Assembly (NCBI GenBank): GCA_036898135.1
Contig: CM072513.1
Location: forward strand, 10,847,102 to 10,911,101
Source: Oncomelania hupensis
Taxonomy: Eukaryota; Mollusca; Gastropoda; Littorinimorpha; Pomatiopsidae
Direction of reading: 5' to 3'
DNA: 64,000 nt
The translations under genes were made by a program, and so were the position numbers. Below are positions 45,101 to 57,423 of this stretch, piece by piece (position 1 is the first letter of the stretch; every line of letters starts with the position of its first letter). Below the pieces are notes generated by a model. The model worked only from the letters and a program-made list of their open reading frames with translations. It made no database searches and had not been told where the DNA came from.

Positions 45101-45862
45101 AGAACTATTAAACTTCCAGAGCCCTGGTTTCTTGTCTACTTTCTTAACACCTACTGACATAGATATTAAAGAATGGTCTGTTCTGTACCCGGGGTGTATG
45201 TCTGCATCGACAGAAAAATTCAATAACGATTCTGACACTAAGACGAAATCTAAGCGGCTTTGCTGTAATGGACTACCTCTACGCCATGTAAACCGCTTTA
45301 GCTCAGGATTAAGTTCTCTCCATACATCTATCAAGTCTAGGTCAATCATCATTGCATGAACTTGCTCTTGAGCTTTACTATTATTATTATGTTTGTAATT
45401 ACAATAATCTAAAGAAAAGTTTTGCACTAAATTCCAGTCACCTCCAATGATGATATGGTCAAATCTGAGCTCCAAGATACGCTGTTTTAAATCAGTATAG
45501 AAGTCTGGGTCATCTCTATTGGGACCATACAAACTTATAATCAAAAACTCTTTATCCATTATTTTTACAGAAATAATAATATAATTCCCGTCTAACCCCG
45601 TAATGACTTTATTAACTTTAAACTCTATATTATTATTAAATAACACAGCTACACCTCGGGAATTAGAACTAAACGAAGCAAAATAACCACTAAAGCCCCA
45701 CTCAGCCCTTATGTATTTCTCTAACTTAGGGTCAAGGTGTGTATCTTGTAATAAATAAATAGAATAAGCCTTTGCTCTCAAATAATGAAACACATCACGA
45801 CGCTTCTTGGAGTCTGCAAGACCCTGACAGTTCATGGACATCACCGTTATATTGTCACCCAT
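42103..45862 (-). pseudogene. ORF2 of L1-like LINE copy A (endonuclease-RT-zinc end), broken
   Basis: Starts MGDNITVMSMNCQGLADSKK at 45862. Endonuclease motifs are QDTHLD, GGDWNLV, LDFVLVS and TDHSLIS. RT follows with CLDFEKAFDSLSW, RGCRQGGPISCYLF (copy B has RQGDPIS, so a D-to-G change here) and SQYADDTEIM. The C-terminal zinc-like end is CTFCEDERENIQHLFFKCPY. The frame breaks at an A-run near 44705 (shared with B), at an 8-bp deletion near 44262 (A only) and further 3'. Dead copy. Confidence 0.9.
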
Positions 45863-46474
45863 CTAAACATGTGTGGAAAAATTAAATAGTCGAAACCCAG
45901 AGACACAAAAAGAAAAGCAAAATCTTAGAGGAGTTCAGCATAATAACATACTAAAAAGCCAATTTCAAACAATGAACGCAACAATAGAATACTGACAGTT
46001 CACACTCTGAAAAAACATGTATTTAGGCTCCATGACCAAATTGAGAAAAAACAGCAACAAACAAACAAAATCAAAAGAAGAAAAAACATAAATGAAGACA
46101 CCAAATGCCATATATACAGACAGAGTCAATCTGAAAGCGAGCAAGTGTAACTGGACTAAAGTTTGTGATCTCCAACAAAGAAGAAGGCTAGGCGTACAGC
46201 TGATAGAGAGGGAGAAAAGAGACACTAGCAATAATAGTAGTAGTAGTAATATAGGAGCTAAGATAAATAGGCTCCAAAAGAGAGAAAAAATATTACAGAA
46301 AATGAACATGGAGTATACAACGTCAACCGGGCTTATGAAAAAATCTCAATATACTCTAATCATTGGAGTTGAGATGGTTAAGTTCAAATTTGCTACCTTA
46401 GGCAACATAAAGGTTAGGAGAACCCCCCATTTAAAAATAAAAAGACAGCAAACAGCAAAAACAACTAATATTAG
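45863..46474 (-). other. 5' region of L1-like copy A
   Basis: Non-coding in the sense direction. An antisense frame of about 130 codons (46092 onwards, + strand) is preserved in copy B at 56770, but I see no domain in it. Confidence 0.5.
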
Positions 46475-49303
46475 TCAACTGTATACAAGCTATATACTTC
46501 TCTATCTCATATCTGTGTTTTATTACATATGTAAATGATTGATAGAGTGGAGTGTGTTTTTCCATTTTACATCTATAAATATATGATTTAGATAAGAGTA
46601 ATATTAAATCCAATATTTTATCAGTTTTTATATTTCTGTCACAGCCAAATATAACCAGATGCTCGCTAAAGTGGAAAGCAACAGAATTATAGCATTTAGA
46701 ATTAATGGCCCTTTCAAATTCCTTCCAAAATACTTGAACATACGGACACTTAAAGAATAGATGTTGAATGTTTTCTCTTTCATCTTCACAAAAAGTACAG
46801 CTATTATCCTGCTCTATTCCCATACTGGATAATACTATATTAGTTCCTAAAATTCTGTGAATTATTCTAATTTGCAGCCACTTTAAATGTATATCCGTAA
46901 CTCCACATATCTTCTTAAATATTATTTTCCATTCTAATCTTCGCTCAATTCTTTTATCCCAGTTCTTACAACAATTTGGTTTGACTAAAATATTCTTGCA
47001 CCTCTAGGATATTTACCTACAAGTCTCAGCACTTTACTGGTTTTGTAATTAACACAATTACTATTTTCTGTCACCAATCCACTCCAACGAATATATTTTT
47101 TAACAGCATTAACACATCCATAGTATGCCAGGAAATTGGTAGTAACTCCATAATTATCAACAAAAGCTTCATATGTAAAAATATTACCATCATTATTAAG
47201 CAGACTTCCAATTGTATATAGATTTTTCTCAATCCATTCCTGATAAAAAATTGTTTTCCCTTCCACCAAAATATTATTATTACAAAATAATGGTTCAGAT
47301 AAAAGTTCCTCAACACAGTTAGGTTTAACTTTTTTTCTCCAGAATTTCATACGCATTAAAAACATCATACCAAAACGGATTAGGATTTTCTGTGGTATAC
47401 AATTTAGTGCCAAGCTTATCAAGCAGTGACACTCTTTCTTGTGTGGCTTCAATAATATTTTTCCACTTATGCTTTGTGTTAATCAACTTTCTAATCCAAG
47501 TAATCTTTAATGCACTCATATAATGACGTACATCTGGAATCCCAATACCTCCATCAGGTATGCTTTTGACGGAAGAGTTTTTAGAAATTTTGTTATTTTT
47601 ATTTCCCCAAACAAATTGGAAAATACTTTTCTGAATGGAATTGACGATAGTATCAGGTGGATTAGGTAGTAAAAGCCACAAATATATAATTTTTGACAAA
47701 ATTAAAGATTTAAGTACAGCAATACGACCCAAAGGTGTTAATTGACGCTTCAGCCATATTTTATACAGTATTTGTATTTCTAGAAATTTTAATTCAAAAT
47801 TTAACTTTACACACTCCCTCAAGTCATTTGTAAACCAAATTCCAAGTATTTTAAATGTCTCTGGGTTCCAATCCATGTGCAGATGAGGCATGTAGACAGT
47901 ACGACAATGTTTTTTACTTCCTAACCATATAGCGCTACTTTTTTCTGTATTTAAAGCTAGGCCAGAGACAGAGCTAAAATACTCAATAGTATTAATGGTT
48001 TGCTTAAATGAGTTTTCGTCACCTTCTAACATAATTTCCGTATCATCCGCATATTGAGAAATTTTATTTTCATTTTCTTTAATTTTAATTCCCTTTATCT
48101 CCTTATTCTGTCTAATCATAATTGCTAAAATCTCTACACACATAATAAATAAATAACATGAGATCGGGTCACCCTGCCTACAGCCCCTCTGCACACGAAA
48201 CCAGGATGTTAGGCCTCCATTCACTGTCACAGAAGACTTAATATTATTATAAAAAGTACCTATCCATCTACAAAAATCATGGCCACATCCGAAAGCTTGT
48301 AACACCTTAAACATAAACTTCCAACTTAACGAATCAAAGGCTTTTTCAAAGTCAAGGCAAAGCAGAAGACCAGGTTTATTATATTTTTGCAGAAAATCAA
48401 TAGTATCATAGATTAAACGAATGTTATCTCCTATATATCTATCACGCATAAATCCAGTCTGATCTTCATTAATGATAGAAGGTAACACTAACTTAAGTCT
48501 ATTACAAATACATGATGAACCAATTTTATATACTACATTTAGTAAAGAAATAGGTCTCCAATTTTTAATGAACTCCCTAGGTCTATCCCCTTTCGGTATG
48601 CAAATAATCACTCCCTCTTTCTGTGTTGAAGATAATTCCCCTTTCCTAAATCCTTCATTAAGCGATCTAACTACGAAATTACCAAGACTGCGCAAAAAAA
48701 TTTTAAAAAATTCTACAGTAAAACCATCGCTACCCGGACTCTTCCTGTTGGACATGTTTTTCAGAGCTAAGGATGCTTCTTCTAATGTTATTTCCCCCTC
48801 TAAGGAGATTTGTTCGTCCTCTGTTAACGTCGGAAGATCATGAACAATATCATTGATTTCAACCTGTTCAACTTCTTTTTCAGAATATAAATTTGAATAA
48901 AAATTATTAACTTCCGTAGCAATGTCTTTTTTATTCGTTATAATAGTACCATTTCTATCCAATTTATATATTCTCTTATTGACGTAATTTCTGTTCTCTA
49001 AAGAACAAAAATATGAAGTTATTTTTTCTCTAAGTCAGCAATCCATCTAGCTCGTGAACGAAGCAACACCCCTTCCATTCTTTTTTCCCTTAATGAAACT
49101 AATTCTACTTTACTGTTAGCTAATTCAGTTTTTTCTAAATCACTCAATTTCTCTTTCTTTTCTAAACATTCTATCACATTATCCAAATACAGTTCTTTTT
49201 CGTTGTTCATCCGTTTTTTCATTGTTGCATAAGCTATTGTCTGTGCTCTAATTTTCATTAATAAGGTATCTAAAAACAGTTGATCATCTATTATAAATTG
49301 CAA
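46431..49303 (-). pseudogene. ORF2 of L1-like copy B, RT and C-terminal part
   Basis: Frames 49303-49019, 48962-47325 (545 codons) and 46823-46431. The RT has the full motifs DFEKAFDSLSW, RQGDPISCY and QYADDTE. The break after ADLEKK at 49019 and the frame change near 47335 separate the pieces. The endonuclease half lies beyond the RTE insertion, at 55708-56540. Confidence 0.9.
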
Positions 49304-49373
49304 CTCAGTAAAGGGGACGGTACCCAGGTTTTCATGTAAATAGGGAGCAGCAGCATACTCCTCCTATCCTATC

Positions 49374-51210
49374 CTATCCTGTCCCATAACCCGAAGGTCG
49401 TAGGGGCACCACAGATGATCGCTTAACCAGCATACTCCATCTTTCTCTGTCCTCAGCAGCCCTCATGGCTTCGCTCAGTGTCAAACCAGTCCATTCTCGA
49501 ATGTTGTCCTCCCACCTCTTTTTCGGTCTCCCCCTTCTTCTACCTCCTTGCACTGTGCCTTGCAGAATGGTCTTTGCAAGGCCTGATGATCTGGTGACGT
49601 GGCCATACCATCGGAGTTTCCGTTTCTTCACCACTGTGAGCAGGTCATCGTGTTGTCCAATGGCTTGTGTGATGGTCTGTCGGACTTCAACGTTGGTGAT
49701 GTGTTGGGTATAGGAAATGCACAGAAGTCTTCTGTAGCACCTCATCTCCATGCTTTGTATTCTTCGTTGGAGATCTGCTGTGAGGGTCCATGCTTCGCAA
49801 GCATATAGGAAGATGGAGATGACCAGAGAGCGCAGCAGTCTTACTTTGGAATGTAGACTGATGGTTCTGTCTTTCCAAATGGGCTTCAACCTTGTCAGGG
49901 CAGCAGTTGTTTGTGCGATCCTGGAGAGGACTTCCTGTCGAGACCCATTGTCTGACACAATGGCTCCTAAATATTTGAAGCTGTGCACTGTGTTGAGGGA
50001 TTGGCCTTGTACTTTGATGTCCGTGTTGATGCCATTGGTGTTGTTGGTCATCATTTTGGTCTTCTCCGCACTTATTTCCATTCCATAAGCTCTGGAGGTG
50101 GTGTCAAGCCTCTGTACAAGCTGTTCAAGTTCTTGTTCCTCTCCAGCCAATCCATCAATATCATCCGCAAAACGAAGATTGGAGATTGCTCTGCCCCCTA
50201 TACTGACTGTGCCTTCGTGATCTGCAAGAGCATCTGACATGATGCGCTCTAGGAAGATGTTGAAGAGTGTTGGAGAGAGTAGGCATCCTTGACGCACACC
50301 GATTGTTGTTCTGAACCAGTTCCCGATGACGCTGTTATGGAGGACTGCACTGGTAGCCTTGTCATACAGGCTTTTGATGACTTCTATAATTTTAGGGCTG
50401 ATGTTGTACACTTTCATGGTTGCCCATAGAGCTGCATGCCAGACTCGGTCAAATGCCTTCTTGAAGTCTATGAACACATGATATAGATGTTGTTGGTGCT
50501 GTAGGTATTTCTCACAGATTATTCTGAGGTTGAAAATCTGTTCAGTGGTACTTCGCCCTGCCATGAATCCTGCTTGTTCTTCAGCTATGATTTGTTCAGC
50601 TTGTGGTTTTAACCTGTTGAGTATTATTTTCAGGAGGACCTTGCTGGGATGGCTGATGAGGCTGATGGTGCGGTAATTTTCACACTCCTGAAGGTTACCT
50701 TTTTTGGGAAGAGTGATGACAAGCGACTGGTTCCATGGTGTAGGCCATTCCCCACTCTGCCAGATCTTGTTGCAGATAATGGTGAGAGCATCAGTCATCG
50801 CTTCTCCTCCTGCTTGAAGCAGTTCCGCTGGTATGTTGTCCACTCCCGCTGACTTCCCTTTCTTCAGCGATTGCACTGCTGCCTCAACTTCTTCCCGGAG
50901 AATTGGGAGGATTTCTTCTTCTTCTCTGCTCTCGGGACATGCTAGAACTGATGGGTCTCCATTTGGTGTATGGTTGTAAAGGTCAGAGCAGTACTCTGTC
51001 CATCTGTCCAAGACTTCTTGTTCTTCTGTAAGGCAAATGCCAGACTTGCTTTGGATAGTGGAGACTTTGGGCTGTTTAACACTTGTCAGCCGCTTCACAG
51101 TCTGGTAGGCCTTCTTGCTGTTGTTCTTGTTCAGATTGTTCTCTATTTCCTGGCATTGATCTTCTATCCAGTTCTCCTTTGCTGTGCGCATGCCTTTTCG
51201 GATGTCATTG
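49374..51210 (-). pseudogene. RTE-like reverse transcriptase, split from its endonuclease
   Basis: Open from NDIRKGMRTAKENW to RPSGYGTG. RT motifs: LPKKGNLQECENYRTISLIS, FIDFKKAFDRVWHAALW, TIGVRQGCLLSPTLFNIF and NLRFADDIDG. The C-terminal basic region (GRRRGRPKKRWEDNIREWTG) is typical of RTE-type proteins. No internal stop was seen, so the only visible lesion is the nested LINE at its 5' end. Confidence 0.9.
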
Positions 51211-54050
51211 CACAATCGTGTCGTCAAAAAGCCACTGAAATCTGTGAAATGATCATTGAACACAAAGCCGACGTGTTGATGCTAGTAGAGACATGGCTAT
51301 ATGATAAAGGTGATGAGGCCTACATTTCTGCTCTAACCCCTCAAGGATATCGTACTTTCAGTTTCCCCCGTGCTGGGTCGAGAGGCGGTGGTTTAGCCTT
51401 TATTGTTAAGGCGAACATTGCCGATCAAGCCACCTTCACCCCTTTGGACTTTAGCAGCTTCGAGTGTGTAGAGATGCGTCTACATGTGAACAAAACTTCA
51501 GCTTCGTGTGTTTGTCTGTACAGACCCCCACCTAGTAAAAAGAACAAACTGCTCGTTTCCACTTTCTTTCAAGAGTTTCCAGAACTGTTGTCTCGCTATG
51601 TTGGTGCTAAATGTGATCTGCTTTCGATCTTTGGGGACTTTAATTTCCACTACGATGATGACAGTGACAGCCAAGTGAGTCGTCTCAAGACACTCCTCAG
51701 TGACCACGGCTTGACCTAGCTGGTGAGCCAGCCCACGCACCGCCTTGGTCACGTGCTGGACTGGGTGATCGTGCGCAGCGACGACAGCCTGCTGTCCTTA
51801 CAGTCGGTGTCGGACAGCGGGGGCCTCTCCGATCACCACGTCATCGCCTGCAGCCTCGCCATCGCCCGACCACCGCCCCCCACCCGCCTAGTGACGTCGC
51901 GGAACCTGCGCGCTGTGCAGCCGGACATTCTACAAGCCGACGTCGCTGCCCTAGCCGCGTCGCTGGAGGGTCTTCGCGCTGACCCTGATGTTAGCGCTGA
52001 GACCCTGGTCGATAGCTATAACACTGGCCTGAGGGCAGTCCTGGATCAACGTGCTCCGTCCGTTACGAGACGGGTGAGGGATCGTTCTTCGGCCCCTTGG
52101 CTGTCTGCTGCGGTGCGGGAGGCGCGCCGTAAAAAGAGGCGTGCTGAGCGTACATGGAGAAAGACTCACCTCACCGTCCACCGCCAGATCTTCGTGCAAG
52201 AAAGAAAGTCTGCCAAATCCTGCCTACTGGCCGCTAAGTGTCAGTTCTACCAGAGCAAGATTGAGACGGCTGCATCCACCAAGCAGCTGTTCGCTGTGTC
52301 TAGCGAGTTGCTGGGCAAAACCTCCACTAAACCTCTTCCCTCAGACATCCCTAAGGAAGAGCTTCCACAGCGTTTTTGCGATTTCTTCTCTAGCAAAATC
52401 AAAGCTCTGAGAGACGAGCTGGACTCCCACGTTGTTGAGCCAGCTTCTTTTGAAGAGTATAGCGGTCCTCTGTTAACCCATTTCCGCCTCGTGACAGAAA
52501 CAGAGATAATGAATCTCCTGAAGAAGATGCCAAGCAAAACGTGTTTGCTTGACCCCATCCCCACTCCCTTAACGAAACAATGTTTGGTAGAACTTGTTCC
52601 TATTATCACCTCAGTGGTTAACTCGTCTCTGGTCAGTGGCATAGTGCCACCTCAGTTCAAACAAGCTGTGATCACCCCCATTCTCAAGAAGCCTGGGCTT
52701 GACCCGAACGTGTTAAAACACTATAGACCGGTGTCGAACCTGCCTTTTATGGCGAAGGTCTTAGAGAAAGTGGTTCTAGCCCAACTGATCGAGCATCTGC
52801 AAGCAAACAATCTGTTAGAAGTGTATCAGAGTGCATACAGAAAGGATCACAGTGTGGAGACAGCCGTGCTGAATGTTCTGGATGGCCTACTAATGAGTTC
52901 AGATCAGAAGCGAGTTTCTCTCATGGCGCTTCTTGACCTCAGCGCGGCTTTCGACACGCTGGATCATTCTGTACTGCTTCAAAGACTTAACAAATCATTT
53001 GGCCTACGTGGTGTTGTTCATGACTGGTTTGTGTCGTATGTGCAGGATCGCTTTCAGTCAGTTCTGGTTGATGGTGTTTTATCATCACCCGACTCACTTG
53101 TATTTGGTGTACCTCAGGGTTCTGTGTTGGGGCCTGTGTTATTTACATTGTATTCTCAGCCACTTTTAGACGTCATCACAGACCATGAATGTAATTTCCA
53201 TAAATATGCAGACGATACTGAACTGTCCAAGAGTTCTCAGCCATCAGACTTTAAGACTGTGCAGTCAGACATTCAAACTTGCATCCATGATGTTCTTTCC
53301 TGGATGGATAGCAATAAGCTTAAATTGAACACTGAAAAAACTGAAATCATGCCAGTAGGCAAAGCCTCGTGTCTCAGGCAGGTCGGCAGCGACTCCCTAG
53401 TTGTAAATGGCAGCAGCATTCCGTACCAAGACTCCGTGCGCTATCTTGGAGTCAAAATTGACCAAACCTTGTCAATGCAAGATCAAATTGGTACTATTTG
53501 TCGTGCTACTTTTCTCGAGATGAGGCGCATTGCCTCTATTCGACCGTTTTTAACCGAGTCAGCGTGTGCAGCTCTTGTCAATGCTTTTGTAACATCACGG
53601 CTTGACTTCTGCAATTCTGTTCTGGTGGGTCTTCCAACTGAACAAATAAATCGCCTTCAACGCGTACAAAACAACGCAGCGCGTCTTATTTTGAAACGGA
53701 AGAAAAGGGATCACACCACTCCCTTACTATGCAAGCTTCACTGGCTGCCGGTGAAGTTTCGCATTCAATTCAAGGTCTGCATTTTGGCATTTCGGTTCTT
53801 TGAAGGCACACTACCATCCTACCTAGCCAATGCACTTGTAGCCTATAAACCAACTCGGGCACTACGTTCTTCGTCTGAACGTCTTTTAACAGCACCACTC
53901 CGAAATATGAAAACTTTCGGAGAACGTGCATTTTCTTTTGCTGCGCCTACTCTCTGGAATTCGCTGCCGGCAAACATGAGAGGCGTATCTGACTTGGCAA
54001 CATTCAAATCGCAACTGAAAACGTATTTGTTCAAGCTTGCGTTCAAATAA
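51210..54050 (+). pseudogene. CR1/L2-like LINE ORF2 with one in-frame TAG
   Basis: A single frame runs from the RTE junction to 54050. It starts within the endonuclease (AEICEM-like ATEICEMIIEHKADVLMLVE, then FGDFNFHYD), meets TAG at 51717-51719 (where LTQLVSQPTHRLGHVLDWVI is expected, a CAG-to-TAG change), then continues for 775 codons. RT motifs: PVSNLPFMAKVLEK, LLDLSAAFDTLDH, GVPQGSVLGPVLF, KYADDTEL and LGVKID. The C-terminus has KTFGERAFSFAAPTLWNSLP. The 5' end is truncated. Confidence 0.9.
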
Positions 54051-54209
54051 TTATTATTATTATTTTTGTTTTTATTTCATTGTAATATTATGCCATATGT
54101 GTTGTAATGACAGGATGTACAATGGATGAATGCGAGTGGGTGCGCAATGAGTCACAATTTGAGATTTGCGCGATATAAGTACCATTCATTATTATTATTA
54201 TTATTATTA
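51211..54209 (+). mobile_element. CR1/L2-like LINE nested inside the RTE element
   Basis: It interrupts the RTE sequence GATGTCATTG|TTGATTTTTCGG, which is uninterrupted at 15258. No clear target duplication. The 3' UTR (about 130 bp) ends GCGCGATATAAGTACCATTC and a (TTA)n tail at 54187-54209. Confidence 0.9.
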
Positions 54210-54211
54210 TT

Positions 54212-55471
54212 GATTTTTCGGTAGACATCAGCTCCCTGTGAGGTGTTCTTTTTCTTTTTTAACTCTCTTCGTTTATCACACAGATCCAAAAGTTCAGGTG
54301 TGATCCACGGCTTCTTCTTTGGTCGGTGCTTGCCAAGGATCTCAGTGGCGGCATCTGTTACAGCTGAGTTGAAGGTATTGGTCATGGTGTTGACATCTAC
54401 TTCGCCTGCCCCCAAAATAAGCAGTGGTGCAAATTTCCCTCCAATTGTGGCCTGAAATATTTTTGCCACCTCCGGGTCTTGCAGTTTGTCCAGGTCGAAC
54501 TTCAGCCTAGTGCACTTTGCTGTATTTACTCTCTTCAAATGGAGCCGGAAAGACATCATCACGAGATCGTGGTCACTTCCAATGTCTGCTCCTGGAAAAG
54601 TGCGTGTCCTGCCAATGTTGATGCTTGATCTGAAGCGTTTCTTGACCATGATGTAGTCGATCTGGTTGTGATGTTCCCCGCCGGGACTGTGCCATGTCCA
54701 TCGTCTGGATTTTTTGTGGAGACCAAGCGTGTTTGCCAGTACCAGATTGTTGTATCTGGCAAACTCCAATAGCCTCAGACCCCTGTCATTTGTCTCGTTG
54801 TTGCAGTGGGGTCCGCATGTGTCTCCCCAGTTGTTGTGCGCATCTTGGCCAACCTTGGCATTCCAGTCGCCTTGCACTATGACTATGTCCTTCTTCGGCA
54901 CTTGGTCAAGGACCGCCTGTATATTTTCATAAAAATCCTCCACTTCGCTGTCTTCATAGTCTGATGTTGGGGCATAGGCCTGGATGATGGTAATGTTGAA
55001 AGGGGTTGCTCTCAGACGGATGGTAATGAGTCTACTGGAGACTGGGCGGCAACCCATGACAGTGGCTAGAATGTTCTTGTGGACCAAGAATCCAACACCG
55101 TGTTCGTGCCTGTCATCTCTACCGCTGAAATAGAGCTTGTGGCCTTTGTCAGTCGTTGTTTCACCTAGGCCTTTCCAGCGCAGTTCGCTGATACCTAGAA
55201 CGTTCCATCGATAGTGGTCCAGCTCGTGGGCCAGTTCTTCTAATTTTCCTTCCGCAGTTAGGGTCCTGACATTCCAGGTTCCTATGACGATGTTGTTTCT
55301 CGTGCGGATCTTGCTAGTTTGTCCATCAGTAGCATACTTTTTACCTCCGTCCTGGTGGCCAACGGAAGGCGCGGTCCTTGTGTAGCCGGGCGACGACCGA
55401 TCCGGCATGGAATTAGTGGATAGCCTCATCATGTGTTGTGTCTTGGGCAAAAAAGACCTGGCAGGGCCCAA
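54212..55471 (-). pseudogene. RTE-like apurinic endonuclease domain
   Basis: Minus-strand frame with NIVIGTWNVRTLTAEGKLEE, LGISELRWKG, GVGFLVHKN, QGDWNAKVG, RRWTWHSPGG, QIDYIMVKKR and GSDHDLVMM. These are the blocks of the endonuclease that nicks target DNA. It resembles proteins often annotated as craniofacial development protein 2-like, which derive from RTE LINEs. The frame ends in the (TTA)n tail of the nested LINE and originally ran on into the RT at 51210. Confidence 0.9.
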
Positions 55472-55718
55472 TCCTCTCCAGGCTGTTGGCCACAGCCGAA
55501 ATCCACGAATACAGTGTGGCTCGCCTTGGCCCTGAGCACGTGGTCGTTGAACCTGTAGTAACGTGAGGTTCCTCCGCCCTGGCCGGTGACTTCTGTGTAG
55601 AAGACTTTCGCCCAGTGATGCCGTGCTAACATCACCCCTGTTAGTCGCCTCTTACGACACGCCGGGAAACGTTGGGTCTATTCTATTTGCCCGAACCCAC
55701 AGAGCATAGCATACTCCT

Positions 55719-56540
55719 CAATAACATTTTTAATAACTGTATTAATTTCATCAACATATTTTTTTTATCCATAAGCAAAGAACTATTAAACTTCCAGAGC
55801 CCTGGTTTCTTGTCTACTTTCTTAACACCTACTGACATAGATATTAAAGAATGGTCTGTTCTGTACCCGGGGTGTATGTCTGCATCGACAGAAAAATTCA
55901 ATAACGATTCTGACACTAAGAAGAAATCTAAGCGGCTTTGCTGTAATGGACTACCTCTACGCCATGTAAACCGCTTTAGCTCAGGATTAAGTTCTCTCCA
56001 TACATCTATCAAGTCTAGGTCAATCATCATTGCATGAACTTGCTCTTGAGCTTTACTATTATTATTATGTTTGTAATTACAATAATCTAAAGAAAAGTTT
56101 TGCACTAAATTCCAGTCACCTCCAATGATGATATGGTCAAATCTGAGCTCCAAGATACGCTGTTTTAAATCAGTATAGAAGTCTGGGTCATCTCTATTGG
56201 GACCATACAAACTTATAATCAAAAACTCTTTATCCATTATTTTTACAGAAATAATAATATAATTCCCGTCTAACCCCGTAATGACTTTATTAACTTTAAA
56301 CTCTATATTATTATTAAATAACACAGCTACACCTCGGGAATTAGAACTAAACGAAGCAAAATAACCACTAAAGCCCCACTCAGCCCTTATGTATTTCTCT
56401 AACTTAGGGTCAAGGTGTGTATCTTGTAATAAATAAATAGAATAAGCCTTTGCTCTCAAATAATGAAACACATCACGACGCTTCTTGGAGTCTGCAAGAC
56501 CCTGACAGTTCATGGACATCGCCGTTATATTGTCACCCAT
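55719..56540 (-). pseudogene. endonuclease half of L1-like ORF2, copy B
   Basis: Starts MGDNITAMSMNCQGL at 56540, with GGDWNLV, LDFFLVSESL and TDHSLIS. It is nearly identical to copy A up to DKK. A run of extra T near 55760 shifts the frame, and the RTE insertion then cuts it. Confidence 0.9.
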
Positions 56541-57423
56541 CTAAACATGTGTGGAAAAATTTAATAGTCGAAACCCAGAGACACAAAAAGAAAAGCAAAA
56601 TCTTAGAGGAGTTCAGCATAATAACATACTAAAAAGCCAATTTCAAACAATGAACGCAACAATAGAATACTGACAGTTCACACTCTGAAAAAACATGTAT
56701 TTAGGCTCCATGACCAAATTGAGAAAAAACAGCAACAAACAAACAAAATCAAAAGAAGAAAAAACATAAATGAAGACACCAAATGCCATATATACAGACA
56801 GAGTCAATCTGAAAGCGAGCAAGTGTAACTGGACTAAAGTTTGTGATCTCCAACAAAGAAGAAGGCTAGGCGTACAGCTGATAGAGAGGGAGAAAAGAGA
56901 CACTAGCAATAATAGTAGTAGTAGTAATATAGGAGCTAAGATAAATAGGCTCCAAAAGAGAGAAAAAATATTACAGAAAATGAACATGGAGTATACAACG
57001 TCAACCGGGCTTATGAAAAAATCTCAATATACTCTAATCATTGGAGTTGAGATGGTTAAGTTCAAATTTGCTACCTTAGGCAACATAAAGGTTAGGAGAA
57101 CCCCCCATTTAAAAATAAAAAGACAGCAAACAGCAAAAACAACTAATATTAGTAGTCAAGCATGCATATATAAGTTTGACATGTCAACAAGCGTCAAAAA
57201 GCAGACAATACAGCGCCATGCATGAATAATTACTTGGAGTCCAGTAAGCAAAAGGTATTTACACAATTCTTTCATAAAAATGTCATCAAGGTGAAACCAG
57301 AAAACAACATGGGCAAATCAACAAATAGATAGCATCATAAAATATCTAATCGGTCAAGCCGACATACATAAACTTCAAAGCTCAGGTGTCAAAAAAGCAG
57401 TAAGTACAGCGTCATGCAGTTAA

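Larger units (their letters stand above)
41690..46474 (-). mobile_element. L1/Tx1-like LINE, copy A (3' part with poly-A)
   Basis: Poly-T at 41691-41713 is the element's poly-A. Going 5' on the minus strand come a 3' UTR, ORF2 (to 45862) and about 600 bp of upstream sequence. The copy ends abruptly at 46474, where copy B begins at a point equal to 42163. The two copies agree over about 4.3 kb with some twenty substitutions by eye. Confidence 0.9.
49363..55707 (-). mobile_element. RTE-like LINE (6.3 kb with its own insertion) in copy B, 11-bp TSD
   Basis: Flanked by AGCATACTCCT at 49352-49362 and 55708-55718. The 3' tail (GGATA)n lies at 49363-49380 and the 5' end is at about 55707. Removing the CR1/L2-like insertion at 51211-54209 leaves about 3.35 kb with endonuclease and RT in order. 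It is the most complete of the four RTE copies here. Confidence 0.92.
46475..57423 (-). mobile_element. L1/Tx1-like LINE, copy B, hosting nested elements
   Basis: Segments 46475-49362 and 55708-57423 join into one copy when the RTE insertion at 49363-55707 is removed. It lacks the terminal 3' UTR and poly-A that copy A has, and continues past copy A's end (57154 onwards) into the LINE's 5' region. In that 5' region two related blocks (GTCAAAAAGCAG... at 57193 and GTCAAAAAAGCAG... at 57388) lie 195 bp apart. It is cut at 57424 by the LTR of element 2. Confidence 0.88.
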
